A stretch of 64,000 bases of DNA from Allomyces macrogynus ATCC 38327 (GCA_000151295.1 GG745328.1:485012-549011), one strand, 5' to 3'; numbered from the stretch's first letter, positions 49,007-59,469 are shown. Made by a program: numbers and translations. Notes: generated by a model from the letters alone, not told the origin.

Positions 49007-49494
49007 ATGGTGTGCATCGAGAACCGACCCGAACCCATGAACCGATTGCACGTTCGCGAAACACTGCGCGCAAATCCATCGACGAACGACGCGCGCGTGC
49101 TCTCCACCCGACTGTCAACCTGACCAAGCTCGCGTCATCTGCCTAGTTCTTCTATTCGGTCTTCAAGACGCTAGTCGGCAAGACGGTTGTCGTGGAGCTC
49201 AAGAACGACTTGGCGATCCAGGGCACGCTCGTCTCGGTCGACCAGTACCTCAACATCAAGCTCGACCACGTCTCGGCCGTGGATTCGGCGCGGTACCCGC
49301 ACGTTGTACGTCCCCTCGATCCACGCTTTTGTCTACACGCGCAGCAAGGCCCTGACGGGTCTTTTGGCTCGTAGGCAACGCTGAAGAACAGCTTCATTCG
49401 CGGATCCGTGGTGCGGTACGTGCACCTGCCCGCGTCGGCCATCGACACGGCACTGCTGCAAGACGCGACGCGCAATGAGCCGGGCAACCGGTAA
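49007..49494 (+). CDS. U6 snRNA-associated Sm-like protein LSm2
   Basis: Subunit of the LSm2-8 and LSm1-7 rings, which act in splicing and mRNA decay (family). The body is in exons 49147-49305 and 49375-49494: FFYSVFKTLVGKTVVVELKN, LVSVDQYLNIKLDHVSAVD (Sm1), RYPHV joined to ATLKNSFIRGSVVRYVHLP (Sm2), tail LLQDATRNEPGNR. No ATG precedes exon 2 in frame. The best candidate is an ATG at 49007-49009 directly followed by a GTGTGC donor, so exon 1 would code only for Met, with a 137-bp intron. This gives 93 residues; the family has about 95. Confidence 0.9.
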
Positions 49495-49599
49495 CGCCCG
49501 TCGCTCTTCCTCCACCTCTCTTTTTGTGTACATAACAAAACTCTTGCACCTTTTGGCCACGTCCTCTCTACACACGCCGTGTATCTTTATTCGATGGGT

Positions 49600-50234
49600 T
49601 TACCGGAACACGTCGGTGTTGCGGAACGACGACGCCATGCGCAGCGACTCGTTATGTTCCTTGTACTCGAGCAGCGCGCCGTCGGGCAAGTTGAGCACGC
49701 GCTTGATCGTGTCGTAGATCCGCAGGTTGGCGGCGCCGTCGGCCGCACTCGCCGGGTGCCAGACGGACAGGATGTCCTCGTTGGCGCGAATCGAGAGGAC
49801 GAGGCCGTTGATCGGGTCGGCGAATTGCTCGCCGATCAGGCCGAGAATCTAAAGGTTGACCACCCAGGTCAGCTCCCTGACGACAAACCGTGAGCGCGGT
49901 ACAGCGCATCAAATACCATATCCTCCCAAAACCGGCCCGAAATCCCCTTTTTGAACCGAATCATCCACTTGCCGCCCGTGATGTTGGCTGGGTCCTCCCA
50001 GACGGGCCGCACGCCGGCGCGGAACAGGTGGTAATCCGAGACGGGCTCGAGATCATTTGGCCGCTTGAGTCGCGAATAAACGCTCCAAAACTCTTCGACC
50101 GTCGAGAAGGTGGCCAGTTTCTTGATGGCCTCCTCGTAGTTGGCGACGCGCTGCGTCGGCGAACGGTGCGAGTAGTAGACGGTCCACGCGCGCGCCAGCG
50201 CGTGCGGCGAGGCAGATGATGGGTCGCTGCTCAT
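49600..50234 (-). CDS. eIF4E family cap-binding protein, class II (4EHP-like)
   Basis: Binds the mRNA 5' cap; class II members usually repress or specialise translation (family). Exons 50234-49917 and 49848-49600, intron 68 bp (GTATTT...TAG), 188 residues. Family segments: TVYYSHRSP, NYEEAIKKLATFSTVEEFWS, DYHLFRAGVRPVWEDPANIT, GGKWMIRFKKG, WEDM joined to ILGLIGEQF, then NGLVLSIRANEDILSVWHP and TIKRVLNLPDGALLEYKEH. The Tyr in YYSH and NYEEAI replace the two Trp of class I eIF4E, hence class II. A start 7 codons upstream (50255) is possible. Convergent with LSm2, only 105 bp apart. Confidence 0.93.
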
Positions 50235-50544
50235 GGTCGTGCGCCTAGTCAACAAAACGGCGCGAGGGTGTCGAGCTTGGTGGTGGTGGTCGCGTGGCGG
50301 ATGGTGATCGTGATCAGACGGTGAGGACTTTGCGAAAAGGCGACGCCGTCAGGCGCGCTCACATGCTGGGTCGCGCAACGGAAAAGGGGACCAAAAAATC
50401 AGAAAGGAACCGCCTCTTGCTTGCACCACCGCGACCACCAACGCGACCATCACGACGACCGACCACCGCAACCAACCACCGCAACCAACCGCCCCTGCCT
50501 GCTCGCTCTGTGTTCTGCGAGCCCAGCCTTTTCTTGCGCGCGGC
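50235..50544. other. Divergent promoter of the eIF4E-like and DUF4050-like genes
   Basis: 310 bp between start codons. CA-rich repeats of CCACCG and ACCAACCAC type at 50425-50490. No gene. Confidence 0.45.
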
Positions 50545-51399
50545 ATGTCCACGACCCCGAGCCGCGCCGCACGGGCCGACCGTCACCCCCACTCTGCAAC
50601 ATCGTCGCCGACGGCCGCCATGTCCTCACCTGCCACCGCCAGTGCTTCCCGCCCGCGCACCGACAAGCACCACGCTGCCGCCGACCACGACGCCGCCTCG
50701 TTTCCTGCCGTCGCCGTCGCGGCTGAGGGCGACCACCATCACTCTCAACGCCGGTCATCGCGTCGGCCACGCACGACCATCCCGCTTGCCGCGACAACCA
50801 TGGACTCGGCCGCCATTCTGACCGATTCGCGCATTCCGACGCACCTCGTGGGCGTCGCGCACTGGCACGCGCGGCGGCGCGAGTGGCTACAGGCGCCCGC
50901 ATCCGGTGCGGCCCCACGCACACCCGTGACGTTGCGTCGCGACGCGTACCTCGACGTGTACACGAAACTCGTCAAGGAGCGGAAACCTCTCGCGGCGGGG
51001 CGCGGGTTGCCACTGCAGCAGTTGCTCGAGTTGATTGTGGAGGGGTGGAAGCAGGAGGGTACGTTACGCGCATACATCGCTTTATTCCGCTCAAAGAGAA
51101 TGCTGATGGATGTGATGCGAATAGGCATGCTCCCGGAAACCTTTGCGCCGCCGCCGTCGCCGCCGCCTAACCCGGAATCCTACTACCGTACGTACCTCGC
51201 GCACGCGCATCCGGGGGACGCGGAGCCGCCAGCGTCCACGCTCGAGTGGCTCGGTGGACTATTCCGTGGATTGCTTGCGCCCATTTCGGCTGCGACGCCG
51301 GCGTCGGCATCGGCGAGTGCGGAGACGCAGCAGACGAGGGGACGCCGGTCACTCGCGTCGTACTTGCGCGGTGGGGAAAGGTCGGCGCGTGGGTCGTGA
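50545..51399 (+). CDS. DUF4050-like protein (fungal, possibly TORC1-linked)
   Basis: Exons 50545-51058 and 51125-51399, with a 66-bp GTACGT...TAG intron, give 262 residues. Residues 1 to ~90 are disordered and His/Ser/Ala-rich. The core has LVGVAHWHARRREWLQAP, YLDVYTKLVKERKPLAAGRG, then LPLQQLLELIVEGWKQEG joined to MLPETFAPPPSP. This follows the pattern of the fungal DUF4050 domain (P-L-x-L-x-x-L-V-D-I-L-V-x-x-W-x-x-E-G), to which yeast Gag1-type TORC1 regulators belong. That assignment is from memory of the motif and should be treated as probable. The C-terminus is Ala/Ser/Arg-rich. Confidence 0.6.
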   Translation: MSTTPSRAARADRHPHSATSSPTAAMSSPATASASRPRTDKHHAAADHDAASFPAVAVAAEGDHHHSQRRSSRRPRTTIPLAATTMDSAAILTDSRIPTHLVGVAHWHARRREWLQAPASGAAPRTPVTLRRDAYLDVYTKLVKERKPLAAGRGLPLQQLLELIVEGWKQEGTLRAYIALFRSKRMLMDVMRIGMLPETFAPPPSPPPNPESYYRTYLAHAHPGDAEPPASTLEWLGGLFRGLLAPISAATPASASASAETQQTRGRRSLASYLRGGERSARGS

Positions 51400-52170
51400 G
51401 GAGGGTTCGTGGGTTGATAGACACCAGTGGCGGAATTTGGTCTGGATTCGGGCAGGCTGCGGTCTCTTGTTGTGGCTGCTTGTGCGTTTGCTGCATTCGC
51501 CTGCACCCATCAGTCGCCTCCCTCAACCACTGCACATTAGGGAGCAGATCGGATCGTTTGCTCCCGTTTACCTCTGCTCAATTATATTCGGGTGGACAAG
51601 TGGGATTCGCCAACAAACAGGCACGAGAAGAGGGAGCCGAGCCTGGATGGCTTCCCGCACACTACACTGTCGCGTTATGGGCAGCATCTCATTCCGCACT
51701 TGTCGCTTTTCTCGTACATTCACTTGCTTTGTTATCACCGTCGTATTTGGTAAAGCCATCTTTGGGTGAACAATTATGACGTTGAGGAGCACAGCAAGAT
51801 TACGCGACATTTTGTGGCGATTCAAGCTCCGTGCTCTTCGTTTCTGTAAATATCAGGCTGATGCGCCAGAGATTGTGGTCCTGGCGAGATGAGCGCGCAA
51901 TCGAGAGTCGTGCACCATTGACCTCAACGTCATCTTTCTCCCCGTTCTTGACATCAACACACGCGACACGACATAGCAATCTCAACCATTCTCCCTCCGA
52001 ATCAGGTTCCAACCTGCCGCATTCAACGGGCACAACTTGTGCACGTGTCCGAGACAGCTGCTTGCTCCAGCTATGCACGCTATCTTGCGCTTCCGCCTGA
52101 TCGGTGACGCTTCCTGGCCTCGTGTTGGGTATTTCCGCGCGGAGAAAGGAATGGACAGCCCAACCAACTT
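51400..52170. other. Intergenic region at the edge of the F-box-like/LRR array
   Basis: Composition changes here from very GC-rich to mixed. Probably includes decayed N-terminal sequence of the next pseudogene from about 51.85 kb, but no clear homology could be read. Confidence 0.4.
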
Positions 52171-53526
52171 GTGTCGCATTCCGGGACTGGATTTGCTACT
52201 GCGCGGGTGAGTATCGCAGTTGCTGATGCGAGATTACGATTCTCAAGTCAATGGCCATTTTTGCCGCTTCCACTCGAGGGTTTGTGGCAATTCAAAATTG
52301 CTGATGCGGCCAGTCCGCTAATCCCGCCAAAAATGTCGCTATCTTTGCATTGACGATGATGACTGGCCCATGGCCTGCTTGCCCACCCACTTTTGAGTAC
52401 CTTGAGTTGACCACTTTCTCTCTTGACAGCCCCACGCTCCTTTCTCAGTAATCTCGCGCCGCATCTTCGTTCGTTGTGGCGTTGTCTCGGCGAGCTGAGC
52501 GAAGAATGGGATCTGGCGGTCTTGTACCGCAGATTGCCCCATACATTGGCAGAGTTCAAGCTCGCCCTGGGTTTGGCCAATACAAACCTCGTCCTTGGTT
52601 CTCGTGTGAACGAACTGACAATGGCCCTGGTAAACTTGCCGGATTTGGTCGTATTTGAGCACGGGTTCTTGCATGCCAAGGATGTGCCAAGTGTTCTCGA
52701 AAGTTTTGCTTCATGGGGCAGAGGCCAAGTTGTGCACATGCGCTCGCTCGCACTGAATGTCTTTCCGCCCTTGACTGAAGAGTTAATGGAGAGTGATGAG
52801 TCGGATCTGTGCTGGATGCTTGGAGAGCCATGGGAAATGGCGTGTCGTGCTGCCAGCGCTCAGCTCTCCATTGTGGACCTCAAGTTTGAATCATTCCGCC
52901 GTGGGGCGGCGTGGGAGGATATCGATGCCATGGCCGCGTTTTCAGTGCTGTACTTCCTCCTCCCATGCCCGACGCGTTCACTTACTGCCAGGCTGGTCAT
53001 GTGGTGCCCTAATTTTATGCAATGCCTGAGGACCGGGTCCAGCGACATGGATTGGGTATATTGGGATGTTGACGAGGACTTCTTTGAGTTCAATCCAGAC
53101 CAGGTGCTTCTGGTCACAACCATTCCAGAGGGGTTGTCAGGCTCGGAACCCGTTTGGACGTTTCGAGCGTCTATGACACATGTTGATCTCTCGAAGTGCC
53201 ACTTGACCACCAACGATCTGCAGTACATGGCGGAGTGGTGGCATGTGGGTCTTTTGCACCTCAATCTAGCGGGGAATCGGCTGTTGACCGTCATTTAGCC
53301 TCTTCGTGCGCGGTTGCGCACGCTCAATCTTCCGGACAATCTGCTGGGCATTGGTATGCATCCCGAAGTTTGGATCGAAGCGCTTCCGAAGTCGTTGCGC
53401 TTGCTCGATGTGACAAGATGCCGTCTATCAACGTGTGCCATGCAACTGCTGGATCAAGTGATGTTGAGCTCTGGCACGACAAAGACTGGTGCACCAAAGC
53501 TGGTCAGTCTGGCAGGAAGGCATTAA
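52171..53526 (+). pseudogene. F-box-like/LRR family member L1, decayed
   Basis: Homologous in order to the split gene at 55.5-58.1 kb. Segment PLEGLWQFKIADAASPLIPP (52.26 kb) is followed by stops; WPMACLPT then FEYLELTTFSLDSP appear in shifted frames; then an open frame 52423-53298 (VVFEHGFLHAKDVPSVLESF, ARLVMWCPNFMQCL, WTFRASMTHVDLSKCHL, GLLHLNLAGNRLL). An in-frame TAG at 53296 is followed, in the same frame, by the last repeats LRTLNLPDNLLG and WIEALPKSLRLLDVTRCRL up to a stop at 53526. The family member L2 reads through at the corresponding site. So: several frameshifts plus one nonsense change. Part of the frame could still be translated from ATG 52423. Confidence 0.75.
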
Positions 53527-53640
53527 CGGAGGCCTTTTGCAGTGGAGGGCCTCGTCGCGAAAGGAGGGTGGGCTCGTCGAAATGAGTTCTTATCAATTTG
53601 AAATTTTATGGAAATCGTTCGGTTTGATTGGAGTTGGGGA

Positions 53641-53862
53641 ATGGTTGACTCCCGTCGCGGCTGCGCGCGCTCAATCTTGCCCACAACCCGCTCAGGCCAG
53701 ATCCGAACCCCACGGTCTGGGTCAAGGCTCTTCCTCGTTCACTGCACATGCTCTACGTGATGAGGTGCAAGCTACCAGAGCATGTTGTCGCGTTCTTATC
53801 GAAGGTCGCTCTGCGCTAGGGAAAGATACGGACTGGCTCACCAAGGCTAGTCATCGTGGGTG
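53641..53862 (+). pseudogene. Extra copy of the terminal LRR segment
   Basis: Reads LRALNLAHNPLRPDPNPTVW, VKALPRSLHMLYVMRCKL and FLSKVALR-stop-GK. This is the last two repeats of the family duplicated directly behind L1, with a stop codon inside. The 3' flank (GGCTTGTCCATCAAT, near 53900) is also shared with that of L2 (near 57853). Confidence 0.7.
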
Positions 53863-55524
53863 AAAAGGTTTGAAGTGAGTGTTTCACGGTGGGAAGGCTT
53901 GTCCATCAATCAAGGAACCATGGAGAATCTGTCTATTTGTCGACTTGAGGTTGACGTGGTGATGTTGGGCTATTGAAGCATGCAATATCCACATTACCAG
54001 AAGACAAGAACGCGACTCCTGCGCTGCCACCATGTGCCCAAGCGCGGCGGAAGCTGAAGGGAACGAGCGAAGGAAAGAGCCAAACCAAGAAATGAAGCGA
54101 GGCGACACATCAGACGTCACAACTGCGACCGCATGTTCTATCCCGCGCCAGGCAATGCAAATGCGTCGTCATGCCGCGGTACCAGTGTCACAGGTTATTA
54201 TGTCCTGCTCAATTGTTTTGGTGAAATGGTTTGCGCCGTCGCTCAAAGCAAATCGAAGAATGTGGCGACGTCACAAAACACGATGCCTTTGCTTCACATG
54301 TGGCATTGCCTCTAGCTGTACTCTCGCTTGATGCAGATGGCAAAAGATAAAGAACGCTCCATTTCAGGCTCTTACGCAAAGCGGTTCTGACGATCGCAAC
54401 TTACAAGGTCAAAACTGGAGCGGACCATGTTCATGAAGCAGACATGAAACCACGCAAGAACGAAACGACTTTTGCAGTCGGTGCTGGACAAATCAGCTCG
54501 TACTGGCACGCGATCACGCTCACGTCTCACACACTTGCTCAAACCATGTGCAACAATGGTGCTCAAGCAGCCTGGCCTGCAGTTGCTCGTTGCCACCGCC
54601 CTGTCTGCTGGCGCAACGCGCGTCATTTTTCATTGTTGTTATGGGTTGTCGCGTTTATCCTGGTTCTTGCAATAAATATCGTTGGCCACGACTGTCGAGG
54701 TCAGCGGCCATGTACACCTCAACCACAACAAGTCACTTGAGTTGCGGTATTAATGACGGCTGCGACATTTACAGGGTCGGTGGTCGCTGGCACACGGGTC
54801 TATCGTGTGAAATGAAATGGGGGCATTATCATGCAATTGTTCGTGACCCATAGCGTCTGCCCATAATGCATCTGTGGCGCGTAAATCCAGGGGTGATTAT
54901 AGGGAGCTGTAAAGCCAACCAGATTCTTCATTCATGGCATTGCGATGGACCGCCGTCATCCATAATGCGTTGCGCAGCGATCAAAGTGCTCACGCTGAGC
55001 CTGCGATCACGCAACTGCGGCTGATGTTTGCCAGGGTTGCTGGCCGTTACGAGTTGCAGCAGCAGCAGGCTAGCGATGCAAGTTTCCAGCGGCTCAACAA
55101 GCTAAACGCATGTCAACGGCCCACGTTGCCACTTCTCAGCGGCCCAAGTCGACCATACATGCCGGCCATACAGCTACAGTTGTTGTTGCTGCCGTTGCTA
55201 TGGAGCCTCAGGTTGCAGTTGCCATTGCTGTGGTGCGTAGATTTTGAATTACGTGTTTGGCCACGTCATTGTCACTGGGTCAACTGGCTAAATGGGTTGG
55301 AGCGGTCCAAGGCCATCCGCTCTAACAAGACACTCTCGCTGTACAGCTTGAGAATACCTCCACGGCCCCGTTCTTCGACACCTGTGGCGACTCGAAACCG
55401 ATCATACTTCAGTCCCACAAGCCAACAACTTGCCGCACTAAAATCGACCGCAAGCACCCTGTGGCGATCCAACAAGTCAGACCAAGTTGTTGCCCCTGTT
55501 CCTTGGCGAACCTGGCTCCCGACT
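53863..55524. other. Spacer within the F-box-like/LRR array
   Basis: No supported gene. The start shares 3'-flank homology with L2. 55050-55240 has CAG/TTG-rich simple sequence. A frame open from 54934 leads into the F-box-like gene but codes low-complexity sequence, so a start at 55525 is preferred there. Confidence 0.45.
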
Positions 55525-56052
55525 ATGTCCCGTGCAACGATTGAGCAACTTCCGCATGATGTTCTCGAACTAATTCGTGAGCGGATCCGCCTCAACGATG
55601 CTCACGCTGTGGTTCATTGCCTGCGCATTTGTTATAACAGGAGCCTGTTTGAGTTTGCGCTGGCCTCAGCTCATTTTTTTGCTCCAGCGGTGCTTGCTGC
55701 CATGCACTTCAATCCCAGCCGACACAGCCATTTTGCCTGGCCACGAGTCCATGATCAGCTGGCTTATATCGATATCAGGAGCTGTTTTGATGACGCTGGC
55801 GACTTTTATGTGCTGACCAAGGAAACAGACTGCAAACCCATGGTGGAGCTCATTTTGCCTGCTCAGGATCACAATCGCGTTCGCATTGCTCGTCCACCAC
55901 TGTTTTCCACCACAAACAACCAGGTGGACCACGTTGCAGTCCAGTCGCAGTATTCGAACTATTGGTCACGTTTACCGATTTCTTGTGCGAAATTATGGCA
56001 CTTCAAGGTTTTGGATGCGATGGCGTGGCCAACAGTTCCACCACTGTGGTAG
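55525..56052 (+). CDS. F-box-like N-terminal half of an F-box/LRR family gene (L3), cut by an insertion
   Basis: Starts MSRATIEQLPHDVLELIRER, an F-box-like opening (L-P-x-D-V-L-x-x-I), shared with the fragments at 59.47 and 63.05 kb. Then CLRICYNRSLFEFALASAHF, FAPAVLAAMHFNPSRHSHFA, a region ending LILPAQDHNRVRIARPP, and WSRLPISCAKLWHFKVLDA. The frame ends at TAG 56050-56052, created by the first bases of a 516-bp insertion. Without the insertion the codons continue directly into the LRR half from 56575. Such proteins typically act as substrate receptors of SCF ubiquitin ligases; for this family that is only an inference. Confidence 0.7.
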   Translation: MSRATIEQLPHDVLELIRERIRLNDAHAVVHCLRICYNRSLFEFALASAHFFAPAVLAAMHFNPSRHSHFAWPRVHDQLAYIDIRSCFDDAGDFYVLTKETDCKPMVELILPAQDHNRVRIARPPLFSTTNNQVDHVAVQSQYSNYWSRLPISCAKLWHFKVLDAMAWPTVPPLW

Positions 56053-56564
56053 TGACGTGGTCGCCCTTGGTTCACACGCAGTTTCCGGTTTCTGGGACTG
56101 TGATCCAAGTGTGATCCGCCTCGTCCCCTGTGGCTTCCGTTTCCACTGTTTCCTGTATTGCGCCTCGCGCAATCTTTCCTGGTTTTCTTTGTGCTTTGTG
56201 ACCTTTTGCCGGTTTTGTGAGCTTTTGTGCTGTTTCTGTCGGTTTCTCTGTCCGCCTGTCTTAGTAAGCGGGTAAGGCAGACTGGGCCATAATAGCTGGT
56301 GCCCACACCAAGGGAGGCCCACAACGACGCGGACGCGATTGTGGCCCCTTTGGATGTGCGCGCGGTGCCTTTGCCCAGTCAGTCTGACCTCGCTCGCCTA
56401 GCAGGCGTCGGAATGCTGTGTAGGGACGAGAGTCATTTCAGGAGGCAGAAGGCTGTGACTCCAGCGCAAAGCACTCGACAGAACAAGTATATTTGCCACA
56501 GTCAAAGTCGAAGCAAACCCCCCATCCCCCAGGCCTGACTTGATCCCAGTCAGCGCCGCATCCA
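56049..56564. mobile_element. 516-bp insertion with 10-bp target-site duplication
   Basis: CACCACTGTG occurs at 56039-56048 and again at 56565-56574. Removing the segment plus one repeat joins CCA CTG TG to C CGC TAT, restoring one frame from the F-box-like half to the LRR half. No splice acceptor precedes the right junction. The ends are not inverted repeats and no poly-A tail, ORF or clear Pol III box was found, so the class is unknown (short non-autonomous element suspected). Confidence 0.7.
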
Positions 56565-58126
56565 CACCACTGTGCCGCTATCTTTGGCTTGAAGATCGCC
56601 AACACTCATTTTCCACCCTTACCAGTCCATGGCCAGCTTGCCTGCCCACAATTGAGTGCCTCAAGCTGACGAATTTCTCACTGGGCGTTGGGGACAACGT
56701 TCGATACCTCCCGCCGTATCTTCATTCGTTGACGTTCGTCATGGGCGACTTCGTTCGTGCACAGTGCCTTCCTTCACTGTACCGCAGCTTGCCCTGCACG
56801 CTGGCGGTGCTCAAGCTCACCATTGAATCAGAAGACGCGTGGAATTTTCACGACACTTGTGTGAGTGAGCTGGCTGGCTGCCTGGCGACCTTGCAAGCGT
56901 TGGTCGTTATTGAGCATGGATTCTTGCATGTCAAGGATGTGCCGCGCGTGCTCAAAAGTCTTGCGTCGCGTGGTAATGGCGATGTTGTATGCATGAACTC
57001 ACTCTCGCTCAATGTCATTCCACCGAGTGAGGATGAAGTCGAGTGGAACATGGCCTGGACGCTCGGCGCGCATTGGGAAGAAGTATTCACGGCGGCGGAT
57101 GCTTTGCTCGAAATTGAGCATCTCAGGTTTGAATCAGTCCGTCTTGAGGGGGCGTGGGAGGACATGGAGGTATTCATTGCATGTTCTGTGCTGTGCTTCC
57201 TTCCGATCCCAACACGCTCGCTCGATGCCCGACTTGTCCTGTGGTGTCCCGAATGCGTGCAGAAAATCATGAACTGGCTTGGTGCATCTTCGACGCTGAC
57301 CGACCTGCGCATGTCCAGTCCGGGGCGAACGCTCGTTGGCGTTGGAGGTGATCCCCACGCGGAAGATTTGAACCCAGGGAGGGTGTATTTGGCGACCGAT
57401 GTGACGGAAGGGTTTGCTTTCTTTGGGAATGACAATGAAATCGGCCTGATCTCGACGTGGATGTTCCCTACCGCGCTGACTTCGATCAACTTTTCGGGCT
57501 GCAGCTTGATGGATCAGGACCTGCAGTACATGGCGCGGAGCTGGCCGCGCGGCCTCAAGCACCTGAATCTTGCTTGTAACAATATCAAGACGGTTGCGCT
57601 TCCGCTTCCTTCTTCGCTGCGCACGCTGAATGTCGCAGAAAACCCGCTGGGTACAGATCCGAAGCCTATGGTATGGATCAGCGCTCTTCCGCGGTCATTG
57701 CGCTGGCTCAACGTAACGAATGGTGGGTTGTCAGCTCATGCCTTGGAAGCACTGTCACGGGTCGCGCTGCGGTCTGGGAAGACACAGTCTGACGCACCGA
57801 TGCTGGTAGTTATGGTGGGGAGAATTGATGAGTGTACTTCGCGGTGGAGAGGCTTGTCCATCAACCAAGGAGCCATGAAGAACATGTTGTTTGTCTTTCT
57901 GGGGGGCTGTTGTGAGCAAGTATGTCCCAGACGCCGGCTGTTGTCCCGTTTCTCAAAGATTTTAGAGACGGCAATCATGACACGACGACATTCGACACGA
58001 ATGCAACGCTTGAATTTACTGCGCTACATCGATGCGTTTCGTGCTCATCTCTGCGGAATGGTTGGCGATGCATGTTTCCAGCTGTTGTTGGGCCGACGTG
58101 ATCACGCATCAACAACAAGTCTGTGA
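56540..58126 (+). CDS. LRR C-terminal half of the split F-box/LRR gene (L2)
   Basis: Genuine family sequence starts at 56575 (CRYLWLEDRQHSFSTL); the first ~12 codons belong to the insertion. Irregular repeats follow: PPYLHSLTFVMGDFV, TLAVLKLTIESED, LQALVVIEHGFLHVKDVPRV, MNSLSLNVIPPSEDE, IPTRSLDARLVLWCPEC, TALTSINFSGCSLMDQDLQY, GLKHLNLACNNIKTVALPLP, SSLRTLNVAENPLG and WISALPRSLRWLNVTNGGL. Homology to L1 ends near 57825. The frame then runs to 58126 through sequence that is 3' flank in L1, so the natural C-terminus is unclear. This is the most intact member of the array. Confidence 0.75.
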   Translation: MIPVSAASTPLCRYLWLEDRQHSFSTLTSPWPACLPTIECLKLTNFSLGVGDNVRYLPPYLHSLTFVMGDFVRAQCLPSLYRSLPCTLAVLKLTIESEDAWNFHDTCVSELAGCLATLQALVVIEHGFLHVKDVPRVLKSLASRGNGDVVCMNSLSLNVIPPSEDEVEWNMAWTLGAHWEEVFTAADALLEIEHLRFESVRLEGAWEDMEVFIACSVLCFLPIPTRSLDARLVLWCPECVQKIMNWLGASSTLTDLRMSSPGRTLVGVGGDPHAEDLNPGRVYLATDVTEGFAFFGNDNEIGLISTWMFPTALTSINFSGCSLMDQDLQYMARSWPRGLKHLNLACNNIKTVALPLPSSLRTLNVAENPLGTDPKPMVWISALPRSLRWLNVTNGGLSAHALEALSRVALRSGKTQSDAPMLVVMVGRIDECTSRWRGLSINQGAMKNMLFVFLGGCCEQVCPRRRLLSRFSKILETAIMTRRHSTRMQRLNLLRYIDAFRAHLCGMVGDACFQLLLGRRDHASTTSL

Positions 58127-58149
58127 CAGATCCCCTCGGCGCTTAAAGC

Positions 58150-59163
58150 TGACTTTTGCCGGCGACAGAATCGAATCGGTCTCGTGTATTGGGACAAGTA
58201 CATTGGCGGCTATGACGATGGGTGGAACGAGGAGGACAGGATTGTCGTGATCTGGCTTATTTTGCCTGCTCAGGACCACGATCGTGCACGGTTGATCCTG
58301 CCACGCGAATTACTTGATTCTTGCCAGCACGGTTCTGTCGCTCGTAATGCCGAGCTTGCAGATATTCAGTCACGTTTCTCGAAGCACTGGTCTCGTGTAC
58401 CAATCCCACAACAGCAAATGCGGCACTTCATGGTCAATCGTATCTTCCATCATGTCTTCACTCATTTTCGCTTTCCATGGACGACGGCGATTCAGCTTTG
58501 GCCTTGGAACCACTTTACCACAATTTGCCCCGCACACTGGTGACGCTAAAGCTCACATGTGACTCCGATTCAGCGATGCTCGTTCGTGAAGCTTGTTGGC
58601 TGCTACCCTGGCGACCATTTTGTGTTTGATCGAAGTTGAGCACGGTTTCTTGGGTGCCGAGGATGTGGCGCGTGTGCTGGAAGGCCTCGCGCCGCGTGGG
58701 GGTGGTCAAGTTGTGCATATGCACTCTCTCACGCTGCATTTCTTCCCTCCTGACACGAAAAACCTTGTGAAGAGCCCCGGATCAAACCTGCTCCGGACCC
58801 CAGGCGCGCCGTGGGAGGCCCTGTGCTGTGCGGCCAATGCTCTGCTTGCCAGTGAGCACCTCAACATCGAATCGGCCTGTCTTGAAACAGCGTGGGAGGA
58901 CAAGGACTTCATGGCTGCATCTTCAGTGCTGCTATTTCTCCCAATTCCGACGCGATCGCTTGCTGCCAAGCTCATCCTGTGGCGCATATCCAGCGAGGCG
59001 AAGCATTACCGTGCGCGATTCGGATCCAACCCACACATGGAAGCCATTGTCAACCCGGGCTCCGTGTTTCTCGCGACAACCCTCTCGCAAGGGTTTCAGT
59101 TCTCTGAAGACGACGTCGAAGACGCTTCGTTGATCTCGACGTGGACGTTCAACGCGCATTGAT
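58150..59163 (+). pseudogene. F-box-like/LRR family member L4, decayed
   Basis: Two frames carry the family. The first, from 58184, reads VIWLILPAQDHDRARLILPR and FSKHWSRVPIPQQQMRHF, then passes a deletion. YHNLPRTLVTLKLTC lies in another frame. 58593-59163 reads LIEVEHGFLGAEDVARVLEG, MHSLTLHFFPPDTK, IPTRSLAAKLILW and LISTWTFNAH-stop. Compared with L2 it lacks the F-box-like start and the terminal repeats. Traces of the next repeat (FSTCRLTTD) continue in a shifted frame past 59163. Confidence 0.7.
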
Positions 59164-59469
59164 TTCTCGACGTGCCGCTTGACTACCGATCCACTTTGGC
59201 AAAGTGGGAAGTCTTGGCCATTCTCAACGTCGTCCACCCCAGCGACGCCGCGACGTACGCGACGCCACGCCGTCGACTCGATCCTCCAGCCGCAAATCCA
59301 GACTTCAATGACTTGCCGCATTCAATCTTTGTGACTTCAGCCCCTGAGCATTCAAGACTGTCGCGACGATTCGCGCGCAATACGCAACGCAGCTCGATCC
59401 TGGCCACATCTCACGTTCAGTCTCCGTTGATTCCCTTGATAGAGGCCAATTCTGTTCAGATCTCGACCA

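Noticed and set aside
54934..55524. Extending the F-box-like gene upstream to ATG 54934
   Set aside because: The added ~197 residues are low-complexity, with Leu/Gln runs from simple repeats. All other family copies begin at the equivalent of 55525.
56049..56564. Treating the 516-bp segment as an intron with donor GTAGTG
   Set aside because: No AG acceptor immediately precedes the resumed coding sequence. The 10-bp repeat at both junctions explains the structure better.
56049..56564. Calling the insertion a Mutator-type element because of a ~10-bp duplication
   Set aside because: The two ends show no inverted repeats in either orientation.
57826..58126. Last ~100 codons of the L2 frame as real protein
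   Set aside because: The same DNA is 3' flank behind L1 and codes no LRR-like sequence; kept in the feature only because no stop occurs earlier.
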